This document shows positions 1 through 7,820 of a DNA stretch of 64,000 bases, in pieces. Both the position numbers and the translations under genes were made by a program. A model generated the notes under the pieces. It saw only the letters and a program-made list of their open reading frames with translations, was not told the origin of the DNA and searched no databases. Within the stretch, counting starts at the first letter, position 1; every line of letters starts with the position of its first letter. Origin of the DNA: Streptomyces sp. CNH099 (GTDB lineage: Bacteria; Actinomycetota; Actinomycetes; Streptomycetales; Streptomycetaceae); assembly GCA_000514715.1 (NCBI GenBank), contig AZWL01000013.1, positions 160,322 to 224,321 on the forward strand, read 5' to 3'.

Positions 1-621
1 GATCACCAGGTCGGGGTCGGGCTGGCCGCGGGTGTAGAGGTGCTCGGCGATGTCCTCCACCTCGACGGTCTCGGCCACGTCGGCGAGCGTACGGCCCTGG
101 TCGGCGGCGTCGCCGAGCATCGAGCGGACGGCGTCGGCGATCTCCTGCCGGCCGCCGTAGGCGACGGCGACGTTGACCAGGACGGCGCCGCTGCCGGGCC
201 CGGTGACCACGTCGTGGGTGCTCTCCTCCGCCTCCTTGAGCACCTGCCGGGTCTGCAGGGGCAGCAGGTCGAGGTTGCCGACGTGGTGCACCCGCGCGGC
301 GCCGTCCGCGGCGACGGCGGCGACGGCCTCCTCGATGATGGCGAGCAGCGGGTTCAGCTCGGGCTCCGGCCGGTCCAGGTTGTCGGTGGACAGCAGCCAG
401 AGGGTGAGCACCTCCACGTCGGTCTCGCGGCACCAGCGGATGAGTTCGTGGATCTTCTCCGCCCCCGCCTGGTGGCCCTGCTCGGTGGTGCCGCCCGCGG
501 CACGCGCCCAGCGACGGTTGCCGTCCAGGATGACGCCGACGTGCTTGGGCACGCGGGCCGGGTCGAGGCGACGCTCCAGGCGCCTCTCGTATACGCGATA
601 CACGATGCCGCGCCAGGTCAT
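1..621 (-). CDS. uppS: Isoprenyl (undecaprenyl diphosphate) transferase, 3' end cut by window edge
   Basis: This is a cis-prenyltransferase that condenses isopentenyl diphosphate onto an allylic diphosphate to make the polyprenyl carrier for cell-wall synthesis. Reading the minus strand from the ATG at 621 gives 207 codons. The diphosphate-binding motif ILDGNRRWA lies at about residues 31-39, with the catalytic Asp at 33. Further family blocks follow (LTLWLLSTDN, and AYGGRQEIADAV near residue 155). The frame runs off the left edge just before the expected RTSGE-type motif, so about 40-50 residues are missing. It is divergent from the aldo/keto reductase across about 117 bp. Streptomycetes often carry more than one paralogue of this family, so chain length of the product cannot be assigned. 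Confidence 0.92.
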   Translation of the reverse strand, partial: MTWRGIVYRVYERRLERRLDPARVPKHVGVILDGNRRWARAAGGTTEQGHQAGAEKIHELIRWCRETDVEVLTLWLLSTDNLDRPEPELNPLLAIIEEAVAAVAADGAARVHHVGNLDLLPLQTRQVLKEAEESTHDVVTGPGSGAVLVNVAVAYGGRQEIADAVRSMLGDAADQGRTLADVAETVEVEDIAEHLYTRGQPDPDLVI

Positions 622-738
622 CCCGCGTTCAGCCCTTCCGTCGCACGATCGGAGTACCCCCCGGAAGGCGCCACAGTACTGCCCGTTGTGCCACAGTCCT
701 GTCACAGGGGCGCACCGGGTTCGTGATAGGCAGGTTTT

Positions 739-1776
739 GTGAACAGTCTCTTGCCTTACCTGCCAGCAGACACCCGCTACGACGCGATGACCTACCGCCG
801 GACGGGTCGCAGCGGCCTGAAGCTCCCGGAGATCTCCCTCGGCCTCTGGCACAACTTCGGCGACGACCGGTCGCTTACGTCGCAGCGCGCCATCCTGCGG
901 CGCGCGTTCGACCTCGGCGTGACCCACTTCGACCTGGCGAACAACTACGGCCCGCCGCCCGGCTCCGCGGAGGAGAACTTCGGCCGGCTCTTCGCCGACG
1001 ACTTCCGCCCGTACCGCGACGAGCTGGTGCTGTCGACCAAGGCCGGCTACCTGATGCAGCCCGGGCCGTACGGCGAGTGGGGCTCGCGCAAGTACCTGCT
1101 GTCGTCGCTGGACGCCTCGCTGCGCCGCATGGGCGTGGAGTACGTCGACATCTTCTACTCCCACCGCTACGACCCGGACACCCCGCTGGAGGAGACGATG
1201 GGCGCCCTGGCGTCCGCCGTGCAGCAGGGCAAGGCGCTGTACGTCGGCGTCTCCTCGTACACCGCGGAGCAGACGCGCGCGGCCGCCGCGCTGCTGCGGG
1301 AGATGGGCGTACGGCCGCTGATCCACCAGCCCTCGTACTCGATGATCAACCGCTGGACCGAGGACGACGAGCTGCTCGACACCCTGGAGGCCGAGGGCAT
1401 GGGCTGCATCTCCTTCGCGCCGCTGGCGCAGGGGATGCTGACCGACAAGTACCTGAACGGCATCCCGGCGGGGTCGCGGGCCGCGCAGAACAAGTCGCTC
1501 GACCCGAAGCTGCTGACGGAGGAGGTCGTACGGCGGCTGCGCGGGCTGAACGAGATCGCGGAGCGGCGCGGGCAGTCGCTGGCGCAGCTGGCGCTGGGCT
1601 GGGTGCTGCGGGACCCGCGGATGACGTCGGCGCTCATCGGCGCGTCGAGCGTGGCGCAGCTGGAGGCGAACGTCGCGGCGCTCGGCGCGCCGGAGCTGAC
1701 GGCGGACGAGCTGGCGGAGATCGACGGCTTCGCGAAGACGACGAGCGGGGTCAACATCTGGGCCGGACGCGGCTGA
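739..1776 (+). CDS. Aldo/keto reductase, YghZ (glyceraldehyde-3-phosphate reductase) type
   Basis: This is an NADPH-dependent aldo/keto reductase of 345 residues with a TIM-barrel fold, acting in the cytosol. The catalytic tetrad is recognisable: Asp in DLANNYG with its Tyr, Lys in LSTKAGY, and His in YSHRYDPD. The block TGRSGLKLPEISLGLWHNF near the N-terminus is typical of the YghZ subgroup, which reduces L-glyceraldehyde 3-phosphate and methylglyoxal-like aldehydes. The GTG at 739 is chosen because the residues before TYRRTGRSG match the extension seen in YghZ relatives; an ATG at 787 is the alternative. A strong hairpin follows the stop codon. The physiological substrate is inferred only from the family. 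Confidence 0.9.
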   Translation: MNSLLPYLPADTRYDAMTYRRTGRSGLKLPEISLGLWHNFGDDRSLTSQRAILRRAFDLGVTHFDLANNYGPPPGSAEENFGRLFADDFRPYRDELVLSTKAGYLMQPGPYGEWGSRKYLLSSLDASLRRMGVEYVDIFYSHRYDPDTPLEETMGALASAVQQGKALYVGVSSYTAEQTRAAAALLREMGVRPLIHQPSYSMINRWTEDDELLDTLEAEGMGCISFAPLAQGMLTDKYLNGIPAGSRAAQNKSLDPKLLTEEVVRRLRGLNEIAERRGQSLAQLALGWVLRDPRMTSALIGASSVAQLEANVAALGAPELTADELAEIDGFAKTTSGVNIWAGRG

Positions 1777-1847
1777 GCGGCCGCGCCGGGCGCGCCCCCG
1801 CCCCCGTTCCGGCGGGGCCGGGGCGGCGGCCCGGGGCAGAGAAAAAC

Positions 1848-1880
1848 GGGCCGGTCCGTGGGGGGGATACGGACCGGCCC
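1848..1880. terminator. Strong hairpin between convergent genes
   Basis: A perfect 12-bp inverted repeat (GGGCCGGTCCGT and its complement) flanks a 9-nt G-rich loop. It lies about 70 bp after the aldo/keto reductase stop and downstream of the convergent prepilin peptidase gene, so it can serve both. There is no U-tract, which is common for Streptomyces terminators. The remaining gap, 1881-2079, shows no other gene that I can support. Confidence 0.75.
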
Positions 1881-2079
1881 GAGGGGGGGAGTTCCACCAT
1901 AACCCAGGGTGAGGGGTGCTCAGTACCGGAACGGACGGCTCACCTCGAAATGTGCTCACCCGGTGACGGTACGTATACGAACTCCGCTGCGATCACGTCA
2001 CCCGCACGGGGCCGTCCGAGGGCCACGGGAGGGGTTCGGGGGGCGTACGGGGCGGGTGCGCAGCCCCGGCCCGCGCTGC

Positions 2080-2808
2080 TCAGCCGGCCGCGAGCCCTCC
2101 GACGACGAGCCCGGCGAAGGCCCCGACGATCATGAACGGGCCGAACGCGATGCCCGTCTTCCGGCCCACCCTGCGGGCCGCCAGCAGGGTGACCGCGTAC
2201 CCCGCACCCAGCAGCAACCCGAAGAACGAGCCGGTGAACAGGACGTCCCAGCCGTACCAGCCGAGCGCGACGCCCAGCACGAGCGCCAGCTTCACGTCCC
2301 CGAAGCCCATGGCGGCGGGGTTCACGAAGAAGAGCAGGAAGTAGACGGCCCCCAGCGTGATACCGCCCAGAAGGGCGCGTGTCCACGATCCCGCGCCCCC
2401 TACGAGCGCCGCACCCCCCAGCAGCACCACGGCCGCCCCCGCGAGGGGCAGCGTCAGCACGTCCGGGAGGCGCCGCACCGCCCGGTCGACGGCGAAGAGC
2501 AGCACCCCGAACGGGGCGAGCAGCAGCCAGACGGCCGTCTCGGGCTCGGCGCCGGCGGCGCCGGCGAGCGCGGCGCACGCGACGGCGGTCGCGGCCGCCG
2601 GCAGCAGGGTGCCCGGACCGTACGGGTCGCCCCCGCACTCCGTACACGCCGCCGGGCCCGCCCAGCCGCGGAGCGGGTGCTCCTGCGGGCAGCGGTCGCG
2701 CCAGGGCTCGTCGGCCGCCACGGAGAGCCGGTAGGCGGCCCGCGGCAGCAGGGCCCCGGCGCCGGCGCCGTAGCCGGCGGCGAGGACGACGAGGAGGACG
2801 GCGAGCAC
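2080..2808 (-). CDS. Prepilin peptidase, A24 (TadV/CpaA/PilD) family
   Basis: This is a membrane aspartyl protease that removes the leader of type IV and Flp prepilins on the cytoplasmic side of the membrane. It has 242 residues and is mostly hydrophobic. The second catalytic Asp is in the canonical motif GFGDVKLALVLG; the first is expected in DRAVRRLPDVLTLPLA. A pair of CxxC-like cysteines (CTECGG and an upstream Cys) precedes the catalytic part, as in PilD-type enzymes with a zinc-binding segment, although the full four-Cys set is not evident. The GTG at 2808 is the first in-frame start before the first membrane helix. The likely substrates are the Flp pilin and TadE-like proteins encoded at 6.7-14.2 kb on the same strand; the gene is separated from them by about 2.6 kb. 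Confidence 0.88.
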   Translation of the reverse strand: MLAVLLVVLAAGYGAGAGALLPRAAYRLSVAADEPWRDRCPQEHPLRGWAGPAACTECGGDPYGPGTLLPAAATAVACAALAGAAGAEPETAVWLLLAPFGVLLFAVDRAVRRLPDVLTLPLAGAAVVLLGGAALVGGAGSWTRALLGGITLGAVYFLLFFVNPAAMGFGDVKLALVLGVALGWYGWDVLFTGSFFGLLLGAGYAVTLLAARRVGRKTGIAFGPFMIVGAFAGLVVGGLAAG

Positions 2809-2876
2809 GGAGGTGAGCCTAACGGCGCGCCGGCGCCCCGGGCAGGGGCGGGGCGGGCACTGCGGGGCGGGGACTG

Positions 2877-2932
2877 GCGGGCGGAGACGGCGGGGCGGAG
2901 ACGGCGGGGCGGAGACGGCGGGGCGGGGACGG
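2877..2932. repeat. 14-bp G-rich tandem repeat, about four copies
   Basis: The unit CGGGGCGGAGACGG is repeated, with two perfect copies (2891-2904 and 2905-2918), one copy with a single change (2919-2932) and a shortened copy before them. It lies just upstream of the prepilin peptidase start and before the divergent DUF192 gene, so it sits in their shared promoter region. Such arrays can vary by slippage. Confidence 0.8.
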
Positions 2933-3024
2933 CACGGCGGGGCGGTACGGTGGCGGCCCGGTGCCCGGGGACCCCGCGGGGTCCGGCTCCGGGCGCGTAG
3001 CCACGCCACGGGGAGCTGCCCGCC

Positions 3025-3414
3025 ATGCCCGACCGGCCCGACTGGCCCGACGGACCCGCCACGCTCACCGTCGGCAGCGACCCGGCGCCGCTGCCGCTGG
3101 AGGTGGCGTCCTCCTTCGCCCGCCGCAGCCGCGGCCTCCTCGGCCGCGACGGCCTGGCCGGCGCCCTCCTCCTCACCCCCGCCCAGGGCGTGCACACCCT
3201 CGGCATGCGCTTCGCCATCGACGTCGCCTACCTCGACCGCGGGCTGGCGGTCCTGGCCGTACGCACCATGCGCCCCGGCCGCGTCGGCCGCCCCCGGCTG
3301 CGCGCCCGGCACGTGCTGGAGGCGGAGGCCGGCGCGTTCGCCCGCTGGGGCGTGCGGCCCGGGGTGCGCCTCGCCGTCGGCGCCGCACCGGCGGCGGAGA
3401 CGGACGCGAGCTGA
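3025..3414 (+). CDS. DUF192 family protein
   Basis: This 129-residue protein carries the small DUF192 beta-barrel fold. The family signature is clear: RSRGLLGRDGLAGALLL, then a segment ending in HTLGMRFAIDVAYLD, then the conserved RARHVLEAEAG. Many DUF192 proteins are secreted, but I see no signal peptide here. The function of the family is unknown. Its position, divergent from the prepilin peptidase and near the Tad locus, may be meaningful because DUF192 genes are often seen beside Tad genes in actinobacteria; that is from memory and not tested. Confidence 0.85.
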   Translation: MPDRPDWPDGPATLTVGSDPAPLPLEVASSFARRSRGLLGRDGLAGALLLTPAQGVHTLGMRFAIDVAYLDRGLAVLAVRTMRPGRVGRPRLRARHVLEAEAGAFARWGVRPGVRLAVGAAPAAETDAS

Positions 3415-3579
3415 CGGGAGCGGGCTGACGGCAGCGGGCCGCGCCGGGCGGCAGGCGGGCCGGGAGGCGGGGCCGTCAGAGGCGATCGCTACGATCGAAA
3501 ACGACCGTGATCGTGGGCCGGGCGGCCGGGCCGCCCGGCCGTCGCGCGGAGGACGTACAGACGTACAGGGGGCACCACC

Positions 3580-4518
3580 GTGGGCATATTCGGCCGCAAG
3601 CCGCGCCGCGACGCGCGGGACACCACGCGCGACGCCTCGTTCGAGTTCTTCTCCGAGGACGAGGGCGCCCGCTTCCGCGCCGGTGTCCACGCGGCGTTCG
3701 CCGAGCAGGGGTTGGAGGTGACGGTCGGCGCGGACGCCGTGACCGACAGCTCCGGCCGGCAGTTCGGCCTGGGCAACCTGGCGGCGGTCTGCCACAACGA
3801 CTCCCGCGGCCCGCGCGTCTGGCCCGAGCTGACCCGCCGCCACATCGGCATCATGCTGCGGGCCATGGACGGCCCGTCGGTGCTGGACACCATGCCGGCC
3901 GAGAAGTTCCGCGCCCAGCTCTACCCGCGGCTGCTGCCGGACGAGATGGCCGGGTCCGACGGCTTCGACTACGCGCGCCCGCTCGCCGAGGGGCTGCGCG
4001 AGGTCCTCGCGCTCGACCTCCCGGAGAGCGTCATGGTCCTCCCCCGCTCCTCGCTGGAGCACTTCGGCGACGTCCCCGCGCTGCGCGAGCGGGCGCTGGA
4101 CAACCTGCGCAGGCTGCCGGTCGAGTCGCACGAGACGGTCGAGCAGGAGAAGGGCGCCGGCGTCGACGTCGTCATGGGCGAGTCGATGTTCACGGCGAGC
4201 CGGGTGCTGACGCTGAACGAACTGGTCCCCCGGGTCACCGGCCGCGGCCTGAGCACCGACGGCGCGCTGGTGGCGATGCCGTTCCGGCACCAGCTCGCGT
4301 TCCACGCGATACGCGACCGGCACGTGATCGCGGGCCTCAACACCCTCGCGCAGTTCGCCGCGGCCGGCTTCGAGGAGGGGGTCGGGCGGATCACGCCGGA
4401 CGTCTACTGGTGGCGCGCCGGTGCGCTGACCCGCCTCAGCACGCTGGCGGAGGACGGCATCAAGATCACGGTGGACGGGGAGTTCCAGGCGGTGCTGGAG
4501 CGGCTCATCGAGGGCTGA
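3580..4518 (+). CDS. Conserved hypothetical protein, possibly DUF1444-like
   Basis: This 312-residue soluble protein begins at a GTG preceded by a G-rich Shine-Dalgarno sequence (about 3567-3572). There is no signal peptide or membrane helix. The pattern in its second half (DVVMGESMFTASRVLTLNEL, then GALVAMPFRHQLAFHAI) resembles the YtpQ/DUF1444 layout, in which a conserved segment is followed by a 'valued PxRD/H' block; this is a weak recollection. The coding character is strong, with high G+C at third positions throughout. No catalytic motif is visible, so no function is offered. Confidence 0.75.
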   Translation: MGIFGRKPRRDARDTTRDASFEFFSEDEGARFRAGVHAAFAEQGLEVTVGADAVTDSSGRQFGLGNLAAVCHNDSRGPRVWPELTRRHIGIMLRAMDGPSVLDTMPAEKFRAQLYPRLLPDEMAGSDGFDYARPLAEGLREVLALDLPESVMVLPRSSLEHFGDVPALRERALDNLRRLPVESHETVEQEKGAGVDVVMGESMFTASRVLTLNELVPRVTGRGLSTDGALVAMPFRHQLAFHAIRDRHVIAGLNTLAQFAAAGFEEGVGRITPDVYWWRAGALTRLSTLAEDGIKITVDGEFQAVLERLIEG

Positions 4519-4634
4519 CCCGGTCGGCCGGCAGGACCCCGGCAGGCCCCCGGGCGGGGCCCCGGGGATTGCTCCGCGGTGGACCTCCGGTGACCCGCGT
4601 GCCAACGCCCCGCGACGTGCTCCGGGGCGCCCTG

Positions 4635-4648
4635 GCACGCGCGCGTGC
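4635..4648. promoter_or_regulatory. Perfect 14-bp palindrome upstream of 4715 gene
   Basis: GCACGCGCGCGTGC is its own reverse complement and lies 66 bp before the start of the 111-residue protein gene, in the only sizeable gap nearby. It could be an operator. A purely compositional origin is possible because the sequence is alternating GC. Confidence 0.3.
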
Positions 4649-4714
4649 AACGTGCCACGGTGGTGGAGCCGTAGAGTCGGCGGAAGCCTGCGCAGGGAGC
4701 CGAAGGAAGCAGCC

Positions 4715-5050
4715 ATGGGCGACTGGTGGTCCATCGAGGTGTTCGATGCGCACTCCTCCGCACTGCGGTGGAAGGACGCGTACGAGTACGCGCTCGCCGA
4801 GTCGGCGATCAGCAACCGGGCGTCGAGGTGGGAGTGGCACGTGCACTCCCGCGGGATCGTCTTCGAGATCGCGTTCCGGGAGGAGGGCGACGGGGAGGCG
4901 TGGCGGCGGCTCCCCGGCGTACGGGCGGCCTTCGACGCCGTGCCCGACCCGGTGGCCGGCGTCGTCGTCCGGCACGGGCCGGGCGTCGGCTCCGGCTGCT
5001 GCGGGCACCGCCGCCCCGCACAGGCCGAAGGCGGTCCCGCAGACCGGTAG
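4715..5050 (+). CDS. Conserved hypothetical protein, 111 aa
   Basis: This small soluble protein starts at an ATG with a good Shine-Dalgarno sequence (GAAGGAAG, 4702-4709), which is why the longer in-frame start at 4652 was not used. It begins MGDWWSIEVFDAHSSALRW and is rich in aromatic and charged residues. The C-terminal tail has two adjacent cysteines (GCCGHRRP), perhaps a metal or disulfide site. I do not recognise a domain. Confidence 0.75.
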   Translation: MGDWWSIEVFDAHSSALRWKDAYEYALAESAISNRASRWEWHVHSRGIVFEIAFREEGDGEAWRRLPGVRAAFDAVPDPVAGVVVRHGPGVGSGCCGHRRPAQAEGGPADR

Positions 5051-5077
5051 GCGCGGGCGCGCCCGCGGGAAGGTGCG

Positions 5078-5103
5078 GGAACTAAGTGCCGGTCCGCGTC
5101 GTC
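5078..5103 (+). promoter_or_regulatory. Possible ECF-sigma promoter before DUF397 gene
   Basis: GGAAC, 17 nt, then CGTC matches the general form of extracytoplasmic-function sigma promoters (GGAAC-N16/17-CGTT-like). It lies about 90 bp before the DUF397 start. The match is short and could be chance. Confidence 0.3.
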
Positions 5104-5111
5104 ATTCGTTT

Positions 5112-5142
5112 CAAGGCCATGTGCCCGCAATGGGCGGCCTTG
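5112..5142. terminator. Hairpin with two stacked stems
   Basis: CAAGGCC pairs with GGCCTTG, and inside it GCCC pairs with GGGC across a 5-nt loop. It sits 60 bp after the 111-aa gene and 50 bp before the DUF397 gene. It could end upstream transcription or form a leader structure. Confidence 0.45.
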
Positions 5143-5191
5143 GGCGCGTCGTGGTCCGGCGCGCGGTACGTGACCATACGGCGGGAGACCG

Positions 5192-5410
5192 ATGAGCACC
5201 GAGCACAGCCCTGACGGCCTGGAATGGCGAAGGAGCAGCTACAGCGGCGGGGCCGGGGCCAAGTGCGTGGAGGTCGCCGCGGGGGACGGGGTGGTGCACG
5301 TGCGGGACTCCAAGACGCCGCGGGGGCCGGTGCTGACGTTCACGCCGGAGGCGTGGGCGGCGTTCACGGCCTACGCCTGCCGCACGCCGGGGACGGCGCG
5401 GAGGTTCTGA
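5192..5410 (+). CDS. DUF397 domain protein (orphan)
   Basis: This 72-residue protein is a textbook DUF397: LEWRRSSYSGG, then CVEVA, then VRDSKTPRGPVLTFTPEAW. DUF397 proteins usually sit immediately next to an XRE-type helix-turn-helix regulator and are thought to act with it, in a manner compared to toxin-antitoxin pairs or BldB-like regulation. No such regulator is adjacent here. The start ATG has a weak GGGAG upstream (about 5183). Confidence 0.9.
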   Translation: MSTEHSPDGLEWRRSSYSGGAGAKCVEVAAGDGVVHVRDSKTPRGPVLTFTPEAWAAFTAYACRTPGTARRF

Positions 5411-5443
5411 GCCGGGGGCGCCGGGTGCCGACGGGCGTCCGGG

Positions 5444-6082
5444 TCACTGCCCCCGGGGGAAGCTCACTTCCACCCGGCGGTTCTTCTTGCGGCCGGCCTC
5501 GGTGGAGTTGTCGGCGATGGGGTAGTCCTCGCTGTAGCCGCGGACGACGTAGGTGATCTCGCCGGACCGCAGGGTGTTGGTCAGCTCCTGGTGAACGGCG
5601 TTGGCGCGGTTCTTGGAGAGGGTGACGCCGTGCTCGTACGACCCGAGGTCGTCGGTGAAGCCGAAGACGCGCACGGTGTCGGGGTCGTTCTGCTCGATCT
5701 CGTCGGCGATGACGGCGATCCGGGACCGCGCCTCGCCGGTGAGCCGGGCGCTGTCCTTGGGAAAGAGCACCTCGGCCTGCAGGGCGATGGTGATGGTCGA
5801 GTTGGAGTCGGACCGCCGTTCCTCGCCGCCCTGGGTCTCGACGACGGAGACGATGTCGAGCACCTTGGGGTCGGCGAGGGTGGCGCCGTCCTCCAGCCGG
5901 AGGTCGGGGTCGTTCGCGTCGGTCTCGACGGGGGGCGGTGCGGAGGTGCTGGTGCCGGGCGGGGAGGACGGGACGGGTGGGTCGTCCTGCGCGGGGAGGG
6001 CCTGTGCCACGCCGGGGGCGGCGACGAGGAAGGAGGCGAGGGCGAGCGCGGTGGCTGTGCGGGAGGGCATCGCGGTGCTCAC
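5444..6082 (-). CDS. Secreted OmpA-family (peptidoglycan-binding) protein
   Basis: This 212-residue protein has an N-terminal signal peptide ending near AQA, an acidic Pro/Ser-rich spacer, and a C-terminal OmpA domain with the expected blocks (LFPKDSARL, then FGFTDDLGS, then LSKNRANAV, then YSEDYPIADN, then KNRRVEVSF). Such domains bind diaminopimelate-containing peptidoglycan. It is the last gene of a coupled minus-strand unit with the lipoprotein, TadG-like and Flp genes. A GTG at 6082 is one base from the upstream stop; an ATG at 6070 has better Shine-Dalgarno spacing. It may fasten the pilus machinery to the wall, which is inference. Confidence 0.85.
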   Translation of the reverse strand: MSTAMPSRTATALALASFLVAAPGVAQALPAQDDPPVPSSPPGTSTSAPPPVETDANDPDLRLEDGATLADPKVLDIVSVVETQGGEERRSDSNSTITIALQAEVLFPKDSARLTGEARSRIAVIADEIEQNDPDTVRVFGFTDDLGSYEHGVTLSKNRANAVHQELTNTLRSGEITYVVRGYSEDYPIADNSTEAGRKKNRRVEVSFPRGQ

Positions 6083-6083
6083 C

Positions 6084-6683
6084 TCATTCGGAGATCTCTA
6101 GGGTGGCGGGCGGGAACGAGGGCAGTTGGAACTCGACCTCGGTGACGTCGTCCGGCGGGGCGGGGAACTGGATGTAGACGGTGAGGCTCTCGCCGGCGTC
6201 GATGCTCGCGATGCCGGACGTGCACAGGCAGCGCATCTCGGTGTCCCGCAGGGCGTAGTAGCGCTTCTTGCCGTCCGGGTCCACGAACGTCGCGCCCATG
6301 AGGGACGACTTGTCCGCCCCCTCCTCCCGGCCAGAGAAGTCCTGGATGTGCAGGAAGTCCTCGGCGCCGGTGTTCTCCAGTTCGCCGTTGAGCGTGACGA
6401 ACCCGCCCCCGTCCCGCTTCAGCTCCAGCACCCGGAGGACGATGTCCTCCTTGTTCTTCACCTCGGCGATGGGCTCCGACGGGATCTCCTCGTCCTCGTC
6501 CTGCCGGCCGTCGCCCTTGCCGTCGGAGTCCGCGCCGCCCGACGCCTCGGAGGACTCGGACGGCTTGTCCCCGCTGTCGCCGTCGTCGCCGCCTCCGCAG
6601 CCGGCGGCGGTGAGCGCCAGCCCCGCGGCCAGCGCCACGGCGGCGACCGCTCTGCGCGCCCTGCTCGTGCCCCACATGCTCAT
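6084..6683 (-). CDS. Putative lipoprotein of the Tad locus
   Basis: This 199-residue exported protein has an N-terminal hydrophobic stretch ending in the lipobox LTAAGC, followed by a Gly/Asp/Ser-rich low-complexity segment and a beta-rich domain of about 120 residues (VLELKRDGGGFVTLNGEL onward). The start ATG at 6683 follows a Shine-Dalgarno-like GAAGGAA. The pattern of the C-terminal half is like small immunoglobulin-type extracellular domains, though I cannot name a family. It is followed after 1 nt by the OmpA gene, suggesting the pair works together at the cell surface. Confidence 0.8.
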   Translation of the reverse strand: MSMWGTSRARRAVAAVALAAGLALTAAGCGGGDDGDSGDKPSESSEASGGADSDGKGDGRQDEDEEIPSEPIAEVKNKEDIVLRVLELKRDGGGFVTLNGELENTGAEDFLHIQDFSGREEGADKSSLMGATFVDPDGKKRYYALRDTEMRCLCTSGIASIDAGESLTVYIQFPAPPDDVTEVEFQLPSFPPATLEISE

Positions 6684-6702
6684 TGCCAGGTTCCTTCGCA
6701 GT

Positions 6703-7326
6703 TCAGTCGACGAGACGTACGGAGAAGAGGTCGTCGGGGTCGGGAAGGAGGTCGATGTCGTCGGGGTCGATGGACCAGTCGCGTCCGTCGCAGTCGAGTT
6801 CCAGGGGCGGCGGCTTGTCCCGGTCCTCGCCCTCGTCCCCGCCGTTGCCTCCGCCGTTGTCCTCGGGCTCCTCCAGGTCGCAGCGGGATTCGAGGACCGC
6901 CGTCGCGGTGGCCTCGGAGCGTTTGCTCTCCGTTCCCGGTACGAGCGTGTCGCCCACGGCCTCCCGGTTGCGTACGGTCACGGTGAAGCCGTCGTCCGGG
7001 TCGTACACACGGTCGCACACGGTCGTGTCCGCGTTGTTCCTGGCGGCGAAGTCCTGCGCCGCGGCGCAGGCGGACCCGTACTCGAAACCCTCGCCGCCGA
7101 TGAGGTCGTCCCACGAGGACGGGTCCCGGAGTGTGTCGAGCAGCCCGTCCGACAACTGCTCGCGGGCGTCGTGGGCGGCGGCGAGCGCCGCGGCGTCGGC
7201 CGCGCCCTGCGCGTCGTTGCGGTTCGCCGCGGCCTGGCCGACGGCGAAGTAGGCGACGGCGAGAAACAACAGGCCCGCGATCGCGGTGATGTAAAGGGGA
7301 AACGCCTGACCGGAGTCATCGCTCAG
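6703..7326 (-). CDS. TadE/TadG-like pilus assembly protein, probable CTG start
   Basis: This protein of about 207 residues starts DDSGQAFPLYITAIAGLL, the pattern of Flp-pilus-associated TadE/G-like proteins: a short charged lead, then SGQA and a single hydrophobic helix. The helix is followed by NRNDAQGAADAAALAAAHDA, the usual alanine-rich amphipathic segment, and an acidic Asp/Glu-rich tail. There is no ATG, GTG or TTG between the helix and the upstream pilin gene. The CTG at 7326 overlaps the pilin stop as CTGA, so it is the best start and implies translational coupling. It precedes the lipoprotein and OmpA genes. Confidence 0.78.
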   Translation of the reverse strand: MSDDSGQAFPLYITAIAGLLFLAVAYFAVGQAAANRNDAQGAADAAALAAAHDAREQLSDGLLDTLRDPSSWDDLIGGEGFEYGSACAAAQDFAARNNADTTVCDRVYDPDDGFTVTVRNREAVGDTLVPGTESKRSEATATAVLESRCDLEEPEDNGGGNGGDEGEDRDKPPPLELDCDGRDWSIDPDDIDLLPDPDDLFSVRLVD

Positions 7327-7529
7327 CCGATCTTTCCGATCTGGTCCTGAATCTTGCCGAGAATCAGTTCCCCCAGGCCCGACTGGATCAGCACCAGCAC
7401 GATCACCACTGCCACCGCGATGATTCCCAGATACTCCACCGCCGTCTGCCCCCGATCGCGCTCGCGCCCGCGGCGCAGCCGCTGCGTCGCGGCCAGGGAC
7501 CTCAGCAGCACGTCGTTGGGTTTCCACAT
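7323..7529 (-). CDS. Flp-type (type IVb) pilin
   Basis: This 68-residue protein has the class III prepilin signal: a basic leader ending in RG, then QTAVEYLGIIAVAVVIVL with Glu at +5 and Tyr at +6. It is the most likely major pilin of the Tad pilus. The start ATG has a strong Shine-Dalgarno sequence (GGAGGTAG). Processing would be by the A24 peptidase at 2080-2808. The next gene begins inside the stop codon. Confidence 0.88.
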   Translation of the reverse strand: MWKPNDVLLRSLAATQRLRRGRERDRGQTAVEYLGIIAVAVVIVLVLIQSGLGELILGKIQDQIGKIG

Positions 7530-7820
7530 GCGGTCTACCTCCGGAGTCGGACAGCGCGGCCGTTGCCGTCGGTCCGTCAAGCCAATTGTGTTCCGTAACA
7601 GCGGACTTGGCGTCAGGAACGGCCATTTTCCGTCCTCCCCCTCGCCGGCCGCGTTACACCCTGCGGCGGCAGGCCGCCGCCGGCGGCCTCCGTGCGCAGC
7701 GTAACCGGCCGCTCGCCGACTGTCCCACACACCCGTGCGCATGCGAAGAGTGCGGTGCGGAATACCCCGGGATGTCCCGTCCTGCCGGGCGGTGTCGGCC
7801 GGTCCGGGTACGGTCGCCGC

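Noticed and set aside
2809..5199. Upstream extension of the prepilin peptidase frame on the minus strand
   Set aside because: It is antisense to DUF192 and other plus-strand genes, is low in complexity and lacks protein-like motifs; the GTG at 2808 is a better start.
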